A stretch of 64,000 nt of DNA. It comes from Geminicoccus sp. GTDB taxonomy: Bacteria; Pseudomonadota; Alphaproteobacteria; UBA7985. Under the pieces are notes generated by a model. The model was given only the letters and a program-made list of their open reading frames with translations. It did no database searches and was not told where the DNA came from. The stretch lies in NCBI GenBank assembly GCA_002708995.1, contig PAPT01000018.1, positions 1 through 64,000 of the forward strand. Reading direction: 5' to 3'. The stretch's first letter is position 1. Every line of letters starts with the position of its first letter. The position numbers and the translations under genes were made by a program. Shown piece by piece: positions 34,817 through 43,685 of the stretch.

Positions 34817-36589
34817 GTGGCGAGCATGGTCGATCTTGATGCGTTTCGGGACGAGCTGCGCCGGCAGGGGCTCAACGCCTTTCTCGTCCCCATGGACGAT
34901 GCGCATATGGGCGAGTATTCGCCCGGTTCCGAGCGGCGAATTACTGCGCTCAGCGGGTTTCTGGGCTCGGCTGGCTTTGCCGTTGTTACCCTCGACAGGG
35001 CGCTGATCTGGACCGACTCCCGCTACACCATCGCCATCCGGATGGAGGTCGACGAGGCGGTCTGGACCATCGGCGAAATCGAGAGCGGCGGCCCGCTCGC
35101 CAGCGTATCGGGCTTTCTCAAGCCCGGTGAGGTGCTGGGCTATGACCCGCAGATGCACACCATCGGCGGCGTCGAGTCCTGGACCCAGGCCGTGGCCAAG
35201 GTGGAGGCTAGCCTTCAGCCGGTCAGCCTCAACCCCGTCGACGCAGTCTGGCACGATCAACCCGCGCCGCCGGCCACGCCGGTGGTGCCCCACGGTCCGG
35301 AATACAGCGGTCTGACCAGCTTGGATAAGCGCCGGACCCTTGCGGCCAGCCTGTCGAAGCAGGGGCTCGGCGCGCAGGTCATCAACCAGTCTGACTCGGT
35401 TGCCTGGCTGCTCAACGCCCGTGCCGATGACATTGCCGGGCTGCCCGTCCCCCGCTCCTTTGCGACCCTGTACGCCGATGGCGCGGTTGACTGGTTCATC
35501 CGGCCAGAGCGGATCACAGATGCCATGCATCAGGCGCTGGACAATCGCGTGGCGATTTTCCCGCCCGAAGAAATGAACGCAAGGCTGGGGCAGCTCAGCG
35601 GGCGCGTCGGTCTTGACCGGACTACGTGCAACGCCGCCATCGCCGAGACCTTCCGCGATGCCGGCGTCGAGGTCGTTGCCAACACGGACCCGGTTGTGCT
35701 GCCGCGGGCCATCAAGAACGAGACCGAGCAGCAGGGTGCCCGCGATGCCCAGCGCCGCGACGCCCGCGCCATGATCCGCTTTTCCCGCTGGCTGGCCGAG
35801 CATCCGGCGATCGAGCAGGAAAGCGAGCTGTCGGTTGCGGAGGCCCTGCTGGCCTTCCGCGAGCAGAACCCGGACCCCGTGCCGATGAGCGGGATCAGCT
35901 TCAACACCATCTCGGCCTTCGCCGGTCATGCGGCCATCGCGCACTATGCGGTCAGCGAAGACTCAAGCCTGCCACTGGCCAAGGGCCAGATGCTGCTGGT
36001 CGACAGCGGCGGGCAGTACCACAACGGCACTACCGACATCACCCGGGTCTGGGCGATCGGCGGGCAGGCGACCGACCGGCAGCGCCTGGATTACAGCCTG
36101 ACCCTCAAGGGACATCTGGCGCTGTCGCGGCAGGCCTTTCCGACCGGCACCATGGGTCATCATCTTGACGTGCTGACCCGGCAGTTCATGTGGGCCGAGG
36201 GCATGGACTTCCAGCACGGCACCGGCCACGGCATCGGCTCCTATCTCAGCGTGCACGAAGGCCCACAGGGCATCAGCAAGAAACCGGGTAAGGCGGCGCT
36301 GCAAGCCGGCATGCTGCTCAGCAATGAACCCGGTATCTACCGCGAGGGCGAGAGCGGGGTGCGGATCGAGAATGTCGAACTGGTCGTAACCCGCGACGAC
36401 GGCTTCCTTGCCTTTGAGACGCTGACGCTGGTGCCCTATGACCGCAACCTGATCGATCTCAGCCTGCTGACGCCGGAAGAAATCGCACAAATCGACGCCT
36501 ACCATGCGCGCGTCCTCGCCGAAGTCGGCCCCGACCTCGACGGCGCAGACCTCGACCACCTCAGACAGACCACGGAACCGCTCGCGTGA
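34817..36589 (+). CDS. pepP: Aminopeptidase P (Xaa-Pro aminopeptidase, M24B)
   Basis: 590 residues, the long three-domain form. Two creatinase-N-like domains occupy about 1-300, including the WTDSRYTIAIRME strand of the first. The catalytic domain carries the five metal ligands in LLVDSGGQYHNGTTDITR (two Asp), HGTGHGIGS (His), LSNEPGIYREGE (Glu) and RIENVELV (Glu). It removes N-terminal residues before proline from peptides. Start is GTG at 34817 or ATG at 34826. Its stop overlaps the start of dapC by four bases, indicating translational coupling. Confidence 0.94.
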   Translation: MASMVDLDAFRDELRRQGLNAFLVPMDDAHMGEYSPGSERRITALSGFLGSAGFAVVTLDRALIWTDSRYTIAIRMEVDEAVWTIGEIESGGPLASVSGFLKPGEVLGYDPQMHTIGGVESWTQAVAKVEASLQPVSLNPVDAVWHDQPAPPATPVVPHGPEYSGLTSLDKRRTLAASLSKQGLGAQVINQSDSVAWLLNARADDIAGLPVPRSFATLYADGAVDWFIRPERITDAMHQALDNRVAIFPPEEMNARLGQLSGRVGLDRTTCNAAIAETFRDAGVEVVANTDPVVLPRAIKNETEQQGARDAQRRDARAMIRFSRWLAEHPAIEQESELSVAEALLAFREQNPDPVPMSGISFNTISAFAGHAAIAHYAVSEDSSLPLAKGQMLLVDSGGQYHNGTTDITRVWAIGGQATDRQRLDYSLTLKGHLALSRQAFPTGTMGHHLDVLTRQFMWAEGMDFQHGTGHGIGSYLSVHEGPQGISKKPGKAALQAGMLLSNEPGIYREGESGVRIENVELVVTRDDGFLAFETLTLVPYDRNLIDLSLLTPEEIAQIDAYHARVLAEVGPDLDGADLDHLRQTTEPLA

Positions 36590-37845
36590 CGCAATCGCCT
36601 TCCCGTTCCCCCCAAGCCCCATCGCCTTCGCCGAGCCGGTTGGAGCAGCTGCACGACTACACCTACCGCAAGGTAGCGGGCGTGCTGGGTGAGTGTCAGA
36701 GCACGCAGGCGCCGATCAACCTGTCGGTCGGTGAACCCAAATTCGGCGCCTATGACACCGTGGGCGAAGCGCTGGCCGCAACCGACCCGGCGGGCTGGGG
36801 CAAGTATCCGCCAGTCAACGCCGGCCCTGACCTGCGCGAGGCCGTGGCAGGCTGGATCCGTCGGCGCTACGAACTCCCCGCCGACATGCTCGACACCCAC
36901 GCCCACGTGCACCCGGTGTTCGGCACCAAAGAAGGCCTGTTCTCCGCTATTCTGGCCGCGGTCCTGCGCAAGGAAGACCGGCTGGAGAAGGCGGGCAAAG
37001 GCCATCTGCGCCCGCTGATCGTGCTGCCCAACCCGCTCTATCATGTCTATGTCGGCGCGGCGCTGACCTCGGGGGCTGAAATCTGCTACGCGCCCTGCAC
37101 GCCGGCGACTGACTTCGCGCCGGATCTGGCCGTGGTCGCGGAAGAGGACTGGGACCGGGTGGCGCTGGTCATCGCCACCAACCCGGGCAATCCGACCGGT
37201 ACGCTGCTGCCTGCGGCTTTTCTGCGCGCGGCGATCGAGCGGGCGCGCCGGCACGATTTCACCTTCCTCTCGGACGAGTGCTACAGCGAGCTATACTGCG
37301 ACACCAAGCCGGTCGGCGCCTTCGAGGTCTGCCGCGATCTGGGGGGCGGGCTGGAGAACGTCTGGGTGGTCAATTCGCTCTCCAAGCGCTCCGGGCTACC
37401 CGGGCTTCGCTCGGGTTTCGTTGCCGGGGATGCCGACCGGCTCGAAGACCTCTACTACCTGCGCGCTTACGGCGGCGCCCAGACGCCGGTCGGGTTGCAG
37501 GAAGCCGCCATTGCGCTGTGGCAGGATGAGGCCCACGTCGCGGCCTTCCGCCGGCGCTACGCAGCGATCAACCAGGTTGCCAGCGACGTGCTCGGCGACC
37601 TGCCGGGCTTCCGTGCACCCGAAGCGGGTTTCGTGCTGTGGCTGCCGGTCTCGGGCGGCGATGGCGACGCGGTCGCCAGGCGGCTGTGGCAGGAGCAGGC
37701 GGTGCGGACCCTGCCGGGGTCGATCCTGTCCCGGCCCATGCCCGACGGCAGCAAACCGGGGCAGGGCTTTGTTCGGTTTGCTCTGGTCTATCCCGAGGAC
37801 GTGACCCGGGAAGCGCTGCTGCGCTGCCGCGACATTCTGGGTTGA
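36586..37845 (+). CDS. dapC: Succinyldiaminopimelate transaminase-type aminotransferase
   Basis: 419 residues, class I/II PLP aminotransferase. The GTG start overlaps the pepP stop (GTGA). Landmarks are INLSVGEPKF, ATNPGNPTGTLLP (Asn and Pro at the cofactor), LSDECYSELY, the Schiff-base lysine in VVNSLSKRSGLPGLRSGF, and FVRFALVYPED. This pattern fits DapC, which makes N-succinyl-LL-2,6-diaminopimelate in lysine and peptidoglycan synthesis. No other dap gene is beside it, so a related specificity cannot be excluded. Confidence 0.88.
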   Translation: MTQSPSRSPQAPSPSPSRLEQLHDYTYRKVAGVLGECQSTQAPINLSVGEPKFGAYDTVGEALAATDPAGWGKYPPVNAGPDLREAVAGWIRRRYELPADMLDTHAHVHPVFGTKEGLFSAILAAVLRKEDRLEKAGKGHLRPLIVLPNPLYHVYVGAALTSGAEICYAPCTPATDFAPDLAVVAEEDWDRVALVIATNPGNPTGTLLPAAFLRAAIERARRHDFTFLSDECYSELYCDTKPVGAFEVCRDLGGGLENVWVVNSLSKRSGLPGLRSGFVAGDADRLEDLYYLRAYGGAQTPVGLQEAAIALWQDEAHVAAFRRRYAAINQVASDVLGDLPGFRAPEAGFVLWLPVSGGDGDAVARRLWQEQAVRTLPGSILSRPMPDGSKPGQGFVRFALVYPEDVTREALLRCRDILG

Positions 37846-37872
37846 ATTCTCAACGAGGTTTTGGGTCTGACC

Positions 37873-38130
37873 CTAGCCGCTCCAACCGGTCCGCCGCTTG
37901 TAGATGAACATGACATCCGCCCCCCAGGTGCCGGAGCGCGGCCCGCCGTGTGCCTCCACGCAGTCGCACAGCAAATCCTCGAGCCGGACGACCTCCGCGA
38001 TCAGGGCTTCGGTCTCTTTCTGGTAGTTCGGATCCATGGGGCTGTTCTGCTTGCGGAATTCAACGAGGCCGTTTTCCAGCGTGGTGATCTGTTCTACCAG
38101 CCGAGGGAGCTGCTCAACGGGATAAAGCAT
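37873..38130 (-). CDS. Small coiled-coil protein of unknown function
   Basis: 85 residues from the ATG at 38130 (AAGGCG nine nt upstream). It begins MLYPVEQLPRLVEQITTLEN, then has a predicted helical hairpin (about 5-30 and 38-62) with heptad-like leucines, and ends in a short aromatic and basic tail. It has no recognised family. It is 41 bp downstream of the DUF6932-like gene on the same strand and probably co-transcribed. A partner role, as in antitoxin or toxin pairs, is conjecture. Confidence 0.6.
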   Translation of the reverse strand: MLYPVEQLPRLVEQITTLENGLVEFRKQNSPMDPNYQKETEALIAEVVRLEDLLCDCVEAHGGPRSGTWGADVMFIYKRRTGWSG

Positions 38131-38171
38131 GGTTAACGCCTTCTGCTGCCGCGACGGCACGGACACTGACT

Positions 38172-38603
38172 TCAATCGAGACTGAGACCAACCAACCCGC
38201 GCTGGCCTGCTGGCGCATCACTGGCCAGATACCGAAGCCAGGTCGCGCCTGTCCCTTTTGCTCTAAATGAGGCAGGAAAAAAATGCCCTCCCCACACTTT
38301 TCTTGTTAACAAGCGCGAATTTTTGTCAAAATTGCTGAGCCGGGCGTCCAGCGACTCGATTGGAAGCGGGTCGCAGTCGAAGAGCAACTTGAATTCGCGC
38401 GGCAGCTCGTCGCTGGAAATGAATTCTCCCCCCACCACCAGCAACCGGTAACCGGCGGCGTGAAGGGCCGCAAGACCATGCTGCATCTGCGCATAGATGC
38501 GGCGTCGGTGGGCGTTCCAGGCAAAGGCTTCTTCAAAGCCGCTGAGATCGCTGTGATGCACCCCTGTCGGCAGGAGGCCATTTTCCTGAAAGACCGGCAG
38601 CAT
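38172..38603 (-). CDS. DUF6932-like (nucleotidyltransferase-fold) protein
   Basis: 143 residues from the ATG at 38603. The opening MLPVFQENGLLPTGVHHSDL, then FAWNAHRRRIYAQM, LHAAGYRLLVVGGEFISSDE and PREFKLLFDCD follow the layout I know for DUF6932, a minimal nucleotidyltransferase-like family (leading NP-LLPPG-H, then a G-S-F strand and an acidic D-D). Here the catalytic GS pair reads GGEF, so activity is doubtful. The end LRYLASDAPAGQRGLVGLSLD matches the usual family tail. It precedes a small coiled-coil gene, so the two resemble a toxin-antitoxin-like module. Confidence 0.65.
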   Translation of the reverse strand: MLPVFQENGLLPTGVHHSDLSGFEEAFAWNAHRRRIYAQMQHGLAALHAAGYRLLVVGGEFISSDELPREFKLLFDCDPLPIESLDARLSNFDKNSRLLTRKVWGGHFFPASFRAKGTGATWLRYLASDAPAGQRGLVGLSLD

Positions 38604-38677
38604 GGGTTTCCTCAGCAGGACAAAGACTAGGACAAGGACAAACAGGCCGCGATCAGGCGGGCGTCCCAGCCCGGTCC

Positions 38678-40051
38678 TCACTGATCCATTCTTCTGTTGT
38701 TCCAGCCTGACCGGTCAGAGGCAAGACCAAAGTCTGCACCGGGGGACCAGTTGCGCGCCTGCCCCAGAGAGGCCGGGGTAACGACCGGGGTGCAGGGAAA
38801 GCCGGTGCACAGACCGTTGCCACCGGCTGCCTGCCACAGCATCGACAGGCGGCGTCTCTGCTCGGCCCGCTCCGTTCCGGTTTGCGCTGAGACCAGCCGG
38901 GCGACAACGAAAGCTTCGCCATCGATCAGCAGGCTGAGCCCGACAGACGGCGTTTCGCGGTCGGTCAGGGGCACCAGAGAAAGCGCAAAACCGTCGGCGT
39001 AGGCCGCTGTCTGAAAGCCGTAGAGGGCCGCTGAGATCTGTTCCTGCGCGGCGACTTCACGGCACAGTGCGGCCTTGTCGGTGATGGCCAGCGGGTCCTG
39101 CATGAAGCCGATCGCGATGGGCGTGCCCTCCGCCGTGCCCGGGGCGGGCCGCGGGGCAAAGGTCCAGCTGCGCACCGGACCGCCCTCGACGCTTAGCCTT
39201 TCATCAACGACGAAGTGGCACTGTTCGACCATGCACTTCGCCGCCCACTGGGCATCGGTGATGCAGACGTAGGACCAGCGCCAGCGCTCTTGATCGGCGC
39301 AGGAATTGGCGGCGCGGGTAAAGCCGCGCTCGTCGATGTAGCGCAGGGTAATGCGCATGCCGGTCACCACGTCGCGGGCGGTCAGCAAGCGCGCGCCGGT
39401 GCCCGCATCCGGATCGCCCGCCCAGAAATCACGCCCCAGCCGCAGCCCGGTTTCCGCTTCCATTTCAGTCAGGAACGGCGAGGACAAGGCTTCACCGCTC
39501 GGGACATTCATCGCCACCGGTGCTTTGCAGCGGAAGGCGAGGTTATGTTCATCGGATGCGCGCTTGGCGCAGGCCATGCCGGTGATCTCGGGCTGACCCT
39601 CGTAACCGGCGAGCACGATCGTCGGCTCTTGCACCACCGGGGTGCTGCGGCGACCCGGCCCGCTGTCGGGCAGGCTGTAGGAAAACAGCACATCGCCGAG
39701 GCTGAAATGAAACTCACCGCTGACGGGTCCCAGCGGCAGAAACGCCACTGGTGTGCTGCTGCTGCCAGTCTCGGCGCGGCTGCGGTCGGCAAAGCCGCCG
39801 GGCGCAATCTCCTGCGCGTCTTCCCGGGGCAGCCCCCCAACCCTGTGGCCCGTCCCGAACCAGTCGGCGAAGGCAGCGTTTGATACCAGGGCAAGCACGG
39901 CAGTCGCGCTGCCTGCGTCAGCCCGGGCGGCGGCAGCGCCAAGGATCAGGGCCAGCGACGCCGCCACCGCCAGCACCGGGGCCAGCACGAACGCAAGCAC
40001 GATTGCCATCGCGGCATCAATCGAGCCAGAGCAGTGCGAGCGGTTTGTCAT
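38678..40051 (-). CDS. Hypothetical exported or membrane-anchored protein
   Basis: 457 residues from the ATG at 40051; the open frame extends 57 codons further upstream but those residues look non-coding. A long hydrophobic segment near residues 14-42 (AAMAIVLAFVLAPVLAVAAS) is a signal anchor or signal peptide. The remainder is beta-rich with scattered cysteines (for example CADQERWRWSYVCITD and KCMVEQCHF), suggesting disulfides in the periplasm. I recognise no family. RSWTFAPRPAP and an IGFMQDPLAI segment hint at an invasion-associated-locus-B-like fold, but this is weak. Confidence 0.65.
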   Translation of the reverse strand: MTNRSHCSGSIDAAMAIVLAFVLAPVLAVAASLALILGAAAARADAGSATAVLALVSNAAFADWFGTGHRVGGLPREDAQEIAPGGFADRSRAETGSSSTPVAFLPLGPVSGEFHFSLGDVLFSYSLPDSGPGRRSTPVVQEPTIVLAGYEGQPEITGMACAKRASDEHNLAFRCKAPVAMNVPSGEALSSPFLTEMEAETGLRLGRDFWAGDPDAGTGARLLTARDVVTGMRITLRYIDERGFTRAANSCADQERWRWSYVCITDAQWAAKCMVEQCHFVVDERLSVEGGPVRSWTFAPRPAPGTAEGTPIAIGFMQDPLAITDKAALCREVAAQEQISAALYGFQTAAYADGFALSLVPLTDRETPSVGLSLLIDGEAFVVARLVSAQTGTERAEQRRRLSMLWQAAGGNGLCTGFPCTPVVTPASLGQARNWSPGADFGLASDRSGWNNRRMDQ

Positions 40052-40373
40052 CGGGCGCCCGACTTTGGCAAAACGAGAGGGGAACCTCGTGATCCGGGGC
40101 TCTGAGAGTCGCCATGCGGGTTTGACGCCAGATTGCACGGCATTCGTCGAAAAACCGGACAAACAGCGGCGCATAAGCGAATTTTGGGGTTCAAATCCGG
40201 CAAAATCGGTGCAGTGGAGCACGCACGACCAAATTTTCGCCCGAGGAGATTTCCAAATTTACTCACAGGCGTCGCAACGTGCTACTTTCGCTTTGACGCT
40301 TAAGGTGGTTGATTGTCGACATTATCTGAGAGGCGCCAACAGCTTTTGAAAGAAGCGTCCGCTGGGGGAGGAT
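40052..40373. other. Divergent intergenic region (322 bp)
   Basis: Separates two large exported-protein genes read in opposite directions. A possible -35 TTGACG lies near 40293, but no convincing -10 at the right spacing was found. A GGGGGAGG purine run just before the ATG at 40374 could be the ribosome site. Confidence 0.4.
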
Positions 40374-42566
40374 ATGCAGCGGCTTTTGAAGAAAAGACTG
40401 GTCGAGTTGATGACGGTCGGGGCGGTAGTAGCCCTGTTGCTGCCGGCGGCGTCGCGCGCTGATCTTGATGTTGCTGCGGCCTGCACGCCCGTCGGTCTGG
40501 CCGACCCTGTGGACCGCGCTGCTGCGGCAGCGGCGCTCCCGACCTTCAGTGGGGTGGCGCAGGTCTGCACGGTTCAGGCTCTGCTGGCAACGCTTGAGGA
40601 ACTGCCCGGGTCGCGGACCGTTGACGGTCGCTACGACAAGCAGGTCCGCGATGCGCTGGCTGACTTCCAGCGCAGCAGCGGGCTGGACGCCACCGGGTTG
40701 CTCAGCCCAGAAACACTCGCGCGGCTGGCAAGCGATGCGCTGGATGCCATCTTCGCCGACCCAGGTGCACCGACCGCATCGACGACAGAGCCCGCATCGG
40801 GCAGCGATACCAAAGCCATGGCTGAGGATGACTTCTCATCCACGCAGGTTCCCGCGCCGCGCCCTGCCGCTGACGCCACTGACGCCATTGCCAGCACCAA
40901 CATCAGCACCAGTGCGACCACTGCTGTCGCGACCGCAACCGACAGCTCCGTGGTGGTCACCGGCAGCCGGCTGGGCACCAGCATTGCCGACGGCGCTGAT
41001 ACAGCCAGTCAGACGAAGTCCGCGACGGGCGCGCGTGCGACAGGCGGCAGTTCCAGCATTACCACCAGTTCCGCCGCCAGCACCACGTCCACGGTCGGTT
41101 CCGGCACTGCCGCCGGTGACCGGGTCGTCGTGGTCGACGCCTCAGACGGCAACACCGACGTGAACCAGGTGCGGGTCGTCGTCGGCGGTGAGGTTGACGC
41201 CAATGGCAACCGCATTGTTTCCAGCGAGCAGACCACCGTGGTCACCTCGACCTCGATCGTCGAAACGGAGACTTACATCGTGCTCGCCGATCCTCTGGAC
41301 GATGACAGCGTGTCGAGCTTTGTCCGCCCGAGCGTGTGCCATGATCCGACTTCGGTGCAGGACCCCGACCTGATCCGCAACCTCGACCGGCTACCTGATC
41401 TGGTTTGCCTGCGCGTGTTCGAAGGCGCGGGCGATCTACCCTACCGCTTCTACTCACTTGAAGCGCTGCAATCCGGCCCAACGCTGATGGTGCTTCACGA
41501 TGGTGACGACCTTGCCTTCGATACGGCAATCCGGCTGCTGGCCAACCACGGTGGACGGCTAGTGGTGTTTGAGGCGGACGAGCAAAGCCGCACCACCCTG
41601 ACCGGTGCAAACCTCGAACTGATGACGGTCTCGCCCTACTCGATGCAGGGCTGTGGTTGGGCTGCGTCTGAATTGCAGCTCGCCTACGCCCTCCACGACT
41701 ACGTGGTGGCGGTCGACGTCGCGGTTGTCGCTGTCCGCTCGGGTGCGACGGGTCTCGATTCCCTCGATCTCTTCAGCAACGGCAGCTCACGGCTTGATCT
41801 GCTGTCGGGGAGCGCAGCCCGGGAGATTTTTCAGCCCGTCAGCTCAACCTTGGCGCCCGGCGCTTTCCTCGAGGTGATGGTGACGGCCGCAACCCGGCGA
41901 TCGCAGGAGACGCGGGCGATTGTGCAAGGTGCACTGGTCAACAACCTACCAACGGCGCTGACGCAGGTGAACCTGCTGAGCGAAGCCGATCGTTGCGGGT
42001 TGGAGTTGCTGGCCCAGCAGACCGATCAACCGGTAGCACGTTTGCTCACCGGGACAACAAGTACCGCGCGCGCCCTTGAAGTCGGCGCTGCGATGGTGCG
42101 CGCCATGCGACTGGCCCAGCAGTCCGCCGGGCTTGACTCCAGGCTGTCCAGCGATGCGGTATTCGACCAACTGCGTGCTGGCGAGACAGTAACCGAAGCC
42201 CAGGCAGAGGTCATGGCCCGCCTGAGCGCGCCCGTTGGGCCGGCCGGGATCGAAGCGCTGGCGCCAGTGGCCGCATTCGGGCAGGGCGCAGGTACCACCA
42301 CAGCCATGGTGGTGGGTGATGCATCCTTCTACGTCGACGAAATGAAGGGCACCGCCGGGAGCTTTCCGCCGGCACCAAAGGCGCGGCTGGCGACATCGAT
42401 GCGTCAGACCCTGATCCCCGACGGGGTTGACGCTGCCTTCATCCACGACTGGATCCAGCCTGGGGCGAATGCTGTTGCAGCCGCGGCAACCTCCCTGGTC
42501 ACCCGCACCTTCAGCGACAGCAGCGGCCTGTCTAGTGCCGGGACCATCAGCACCGCCATCTACTAG
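40374..42566 (+). CDS. Large exported protein with peptidoglycan-binding-like domain, function unknown
   Basis: 730 residues with a signal peptide (hydrophobic VGAVVALLLPAASRA near 15-29). Residues about 65-118 (TVDGRYDKQVRDALADFQRS then GLLSPETLARL) match a PG_binding_1-type domain. Residues about 130-250 are an Ala/Ser/Thr-rich low-complexity linker. The C-terminal 430 residues have no family I recognise: they contain cysteine-bearing segments such as CHDPTSVQDPDL and CGWAASELQLAYAL and a late WIQPGANAVAAAATSL. It is upstream of an SDR gene and the two tandem surface proteins, with which it may act in envelope assembly, but this is inference. Confidence 0.75.
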   Translation: MQRLLKKRLVELMTVGAVVALLLPAASRADLDVAAACTPVGLADPVDRAAAAAALPTFSGVAQVCTVQALLATLEELPGSRTVDGRYDKQVRDALADFQRSSGLDATGLLSPETLARLASDALDAIFADPGAPTASTTEPASGSDTKAMAEDDFSSTQVPAPRPAADATDAIASTNISTSATTAVATATDSSVVVTGSRLGTSIADGADTASQTKSATGARATGGSSSITTSSAASTTSTVGSGTAAGDRVVVVDASDGNTDVNQVRVVVGGEVDANGNRIVSSEQTTVVTSTSIVETETYIVLADPLDDDSVSSFVRPSVCHDPTSVQDPDLIRNLDRLPDLVCLRVFEGAGDLPYRFYSLEALQSGPTLMVLHDGDDLAFDTAIRLLANHGGRLVVFEADEQSRTTLTGANLELMTVSPYSMQGCGWAASELQLAYALHDYVVAVDVAVVAVRSGATGLDSLDLFSNGSSRLDLLSGSAAREIFQPVSSTLAPGAFLEVMVTAATRRSQETRAIVQGALVNNLPTALTQVNLLSEADRCGLELLAQQTDQPVARLLTGTTSTARALEVGAAMVRAMRLAQQSAGLDSRLSSDAVFDQLRAGETVTEAQAEVMARLSAPVGPAGIEALAPVAAFGQGAGTTTAMVVGDASFYVDEMKGTAGSFPPAPKARLATSMRQTLIPDGVDAAFIHDWIQPGANAVAAAATSLVTRTFSDSSGLSSAGTISTAIY

Positions 42567-42590
42567 AACCATGACCGGAGCCAGTGCCGC

Positions 42591-43367
42591 ATGAGCACAA
42601 TCGGACTGTCTGGCCAGCGGGTCTGCGTCACCGGTGCGAGCCGGGGCATCGGCGCCCACGCCTGCGAGGTCTTTGCGCGGGACGGCGCGCAGGTTCTGGG
42701 GATCGCCCGGAGCCGGGATGAGCTCGCCGACCTGCGCGAGCGTCTGACCGAGCAGGGGCTGGCCTACGACTTTGCTACCCTCGACCTGACGGCGCCCGAC
42801 GCAGGCAAGCAGCTCGAGGCGCTGTTTACGGGCTTTGTCCCCGATGTCTTCGTTAACAATGCCGGGGCGACAAAGCCTGCGCCGTTTCAGGACGTGAGCC
42901 GGGAGGACTTTGACCGGGTGATGGAGCTGAATGTCCGTGCCGGGTTCTTCTCCACACAGGCGGCGGTCCGCGCCATGATCGCCAACCCCGCTTCCGCCAG
43001 CCGCGCCATCATTCACCTTGGTTCCATGCTCGGGCACGTGGCGCTTCCCGAGCGCTCGGTCTACGCCGCCACCAAGCATGCCCTCGAGGGGCTGACCAAG
43101 GCCATGGCGCTGGATCTGGCCCCGCATGGTATCCGGGTCAACGCACTGGCTCCGACCTACATCGAGACCCCGCTGACTGAACCCCTGCTGACCGACCCGG
43201 CGTTCCGAAAGTTCGTCTCAGACCGGATGCCGATGTCGACGCCTGAACGCCCGATTGGGGAGCTGCGGGATCTCGATGGTGCGCTTCTCTTCCTTGCCGA
43301 CTCGAGCCGCTCCGGATTGGTCTCGGGTACAAGTGTAGTGGTCGACGGCGGCTGGACAGCGCAATAA
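42591..43367 (+). CDS. SDR family oxidoreductase
   Basis: 258 residues, classical short-chain dehydrogenase. NAD(P) motif TGASRGIG near the start, NNAG (NNAGATKP), catalytic Ser in HLGSMLG, and YAATK (YxxxK). The tail GTSVVVDGGWTAQ is usual. Substrate unknown; the closest general class is 3-oxoacyl-ACP reductase-like or sugar/alcohol dehydrogenase. It follows the preceding gene by 24 bp and may share its transcript. Confidence 0.94.
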   Translation: MSTIGLSGQRVCVTGASRGIGAHACEVFARDGAQVLGIARSRDELADLRERLTEQGLAYDFATLDLTAPDAGKQLEALFTGFVPDVFVNNAGATKPAPFQDVSREDFDRVMELNVRAGFFSTQAAVRAMIANPASASRAIIHLGSMLGHVALPERSVYAATKHALEGLTKAMALDLAPHGIRVNALAPTYIETPLTEPLLTDPAFRKFVSDRMPMSTPERPIGELRDLDGALLFLADSSRSGLVSGTSVVVDGGWTAQ

Positions 43368-43685
43368 GTGTTTTGAAAACCGGCTAGTGGCAAATTGCCC
43401 ACATATATGTATGGATTCGCGTCCAGTTTTCCCCGAAGTCACGATTTGGTCACGGCTTGTGCCCTTGAGTGCGCCAGAATCTTAGTGCTACGCCCATTGA
43501 AAGATTGGGCATTACGCGAACCTACGGCGTGTACACTTGTGTATTTCCATTAGGAATCTACGTTTGGCCAAATTTCGAAGGCACTAAGCCGTCGAGTGAA
43601 GGTTTAGTTCAGAGCTGTTGGCGCTCCCGCGTCCAGCCGACCGCCGACCCTTTTCGGGCGGGATATTTACACGGAGATGACGAAG
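43368..43685. promoter_or_regulatory. Upstream region of the first tandem surface-protein gene
   Basis: 318 bp that are AT-richer than the neighbours, with a CCCATTGAAAGATTGGG inverted repeat near 43493. It ends with ACGGAG nine nt before the ATG at 43686. Such a long leader is usual for highly expressed surface proteins. A promoter was not assigned. Confidence 0.4.

Noticed and set aside
34082..35944. 620-codon minus-strand open frame
   Set aside because: It is antisense to fadD and pepP, whose products are clearly recognised; long antisense frames are common in GC-rich DNA.
37840..37878. Small hairpin GTTGA-ATTC-TCAAC after dapC followed by GAGGTTTT
   Set aside because: The stem is only five AT-containing pairs and the T-run is short; not convincing as a terminator.
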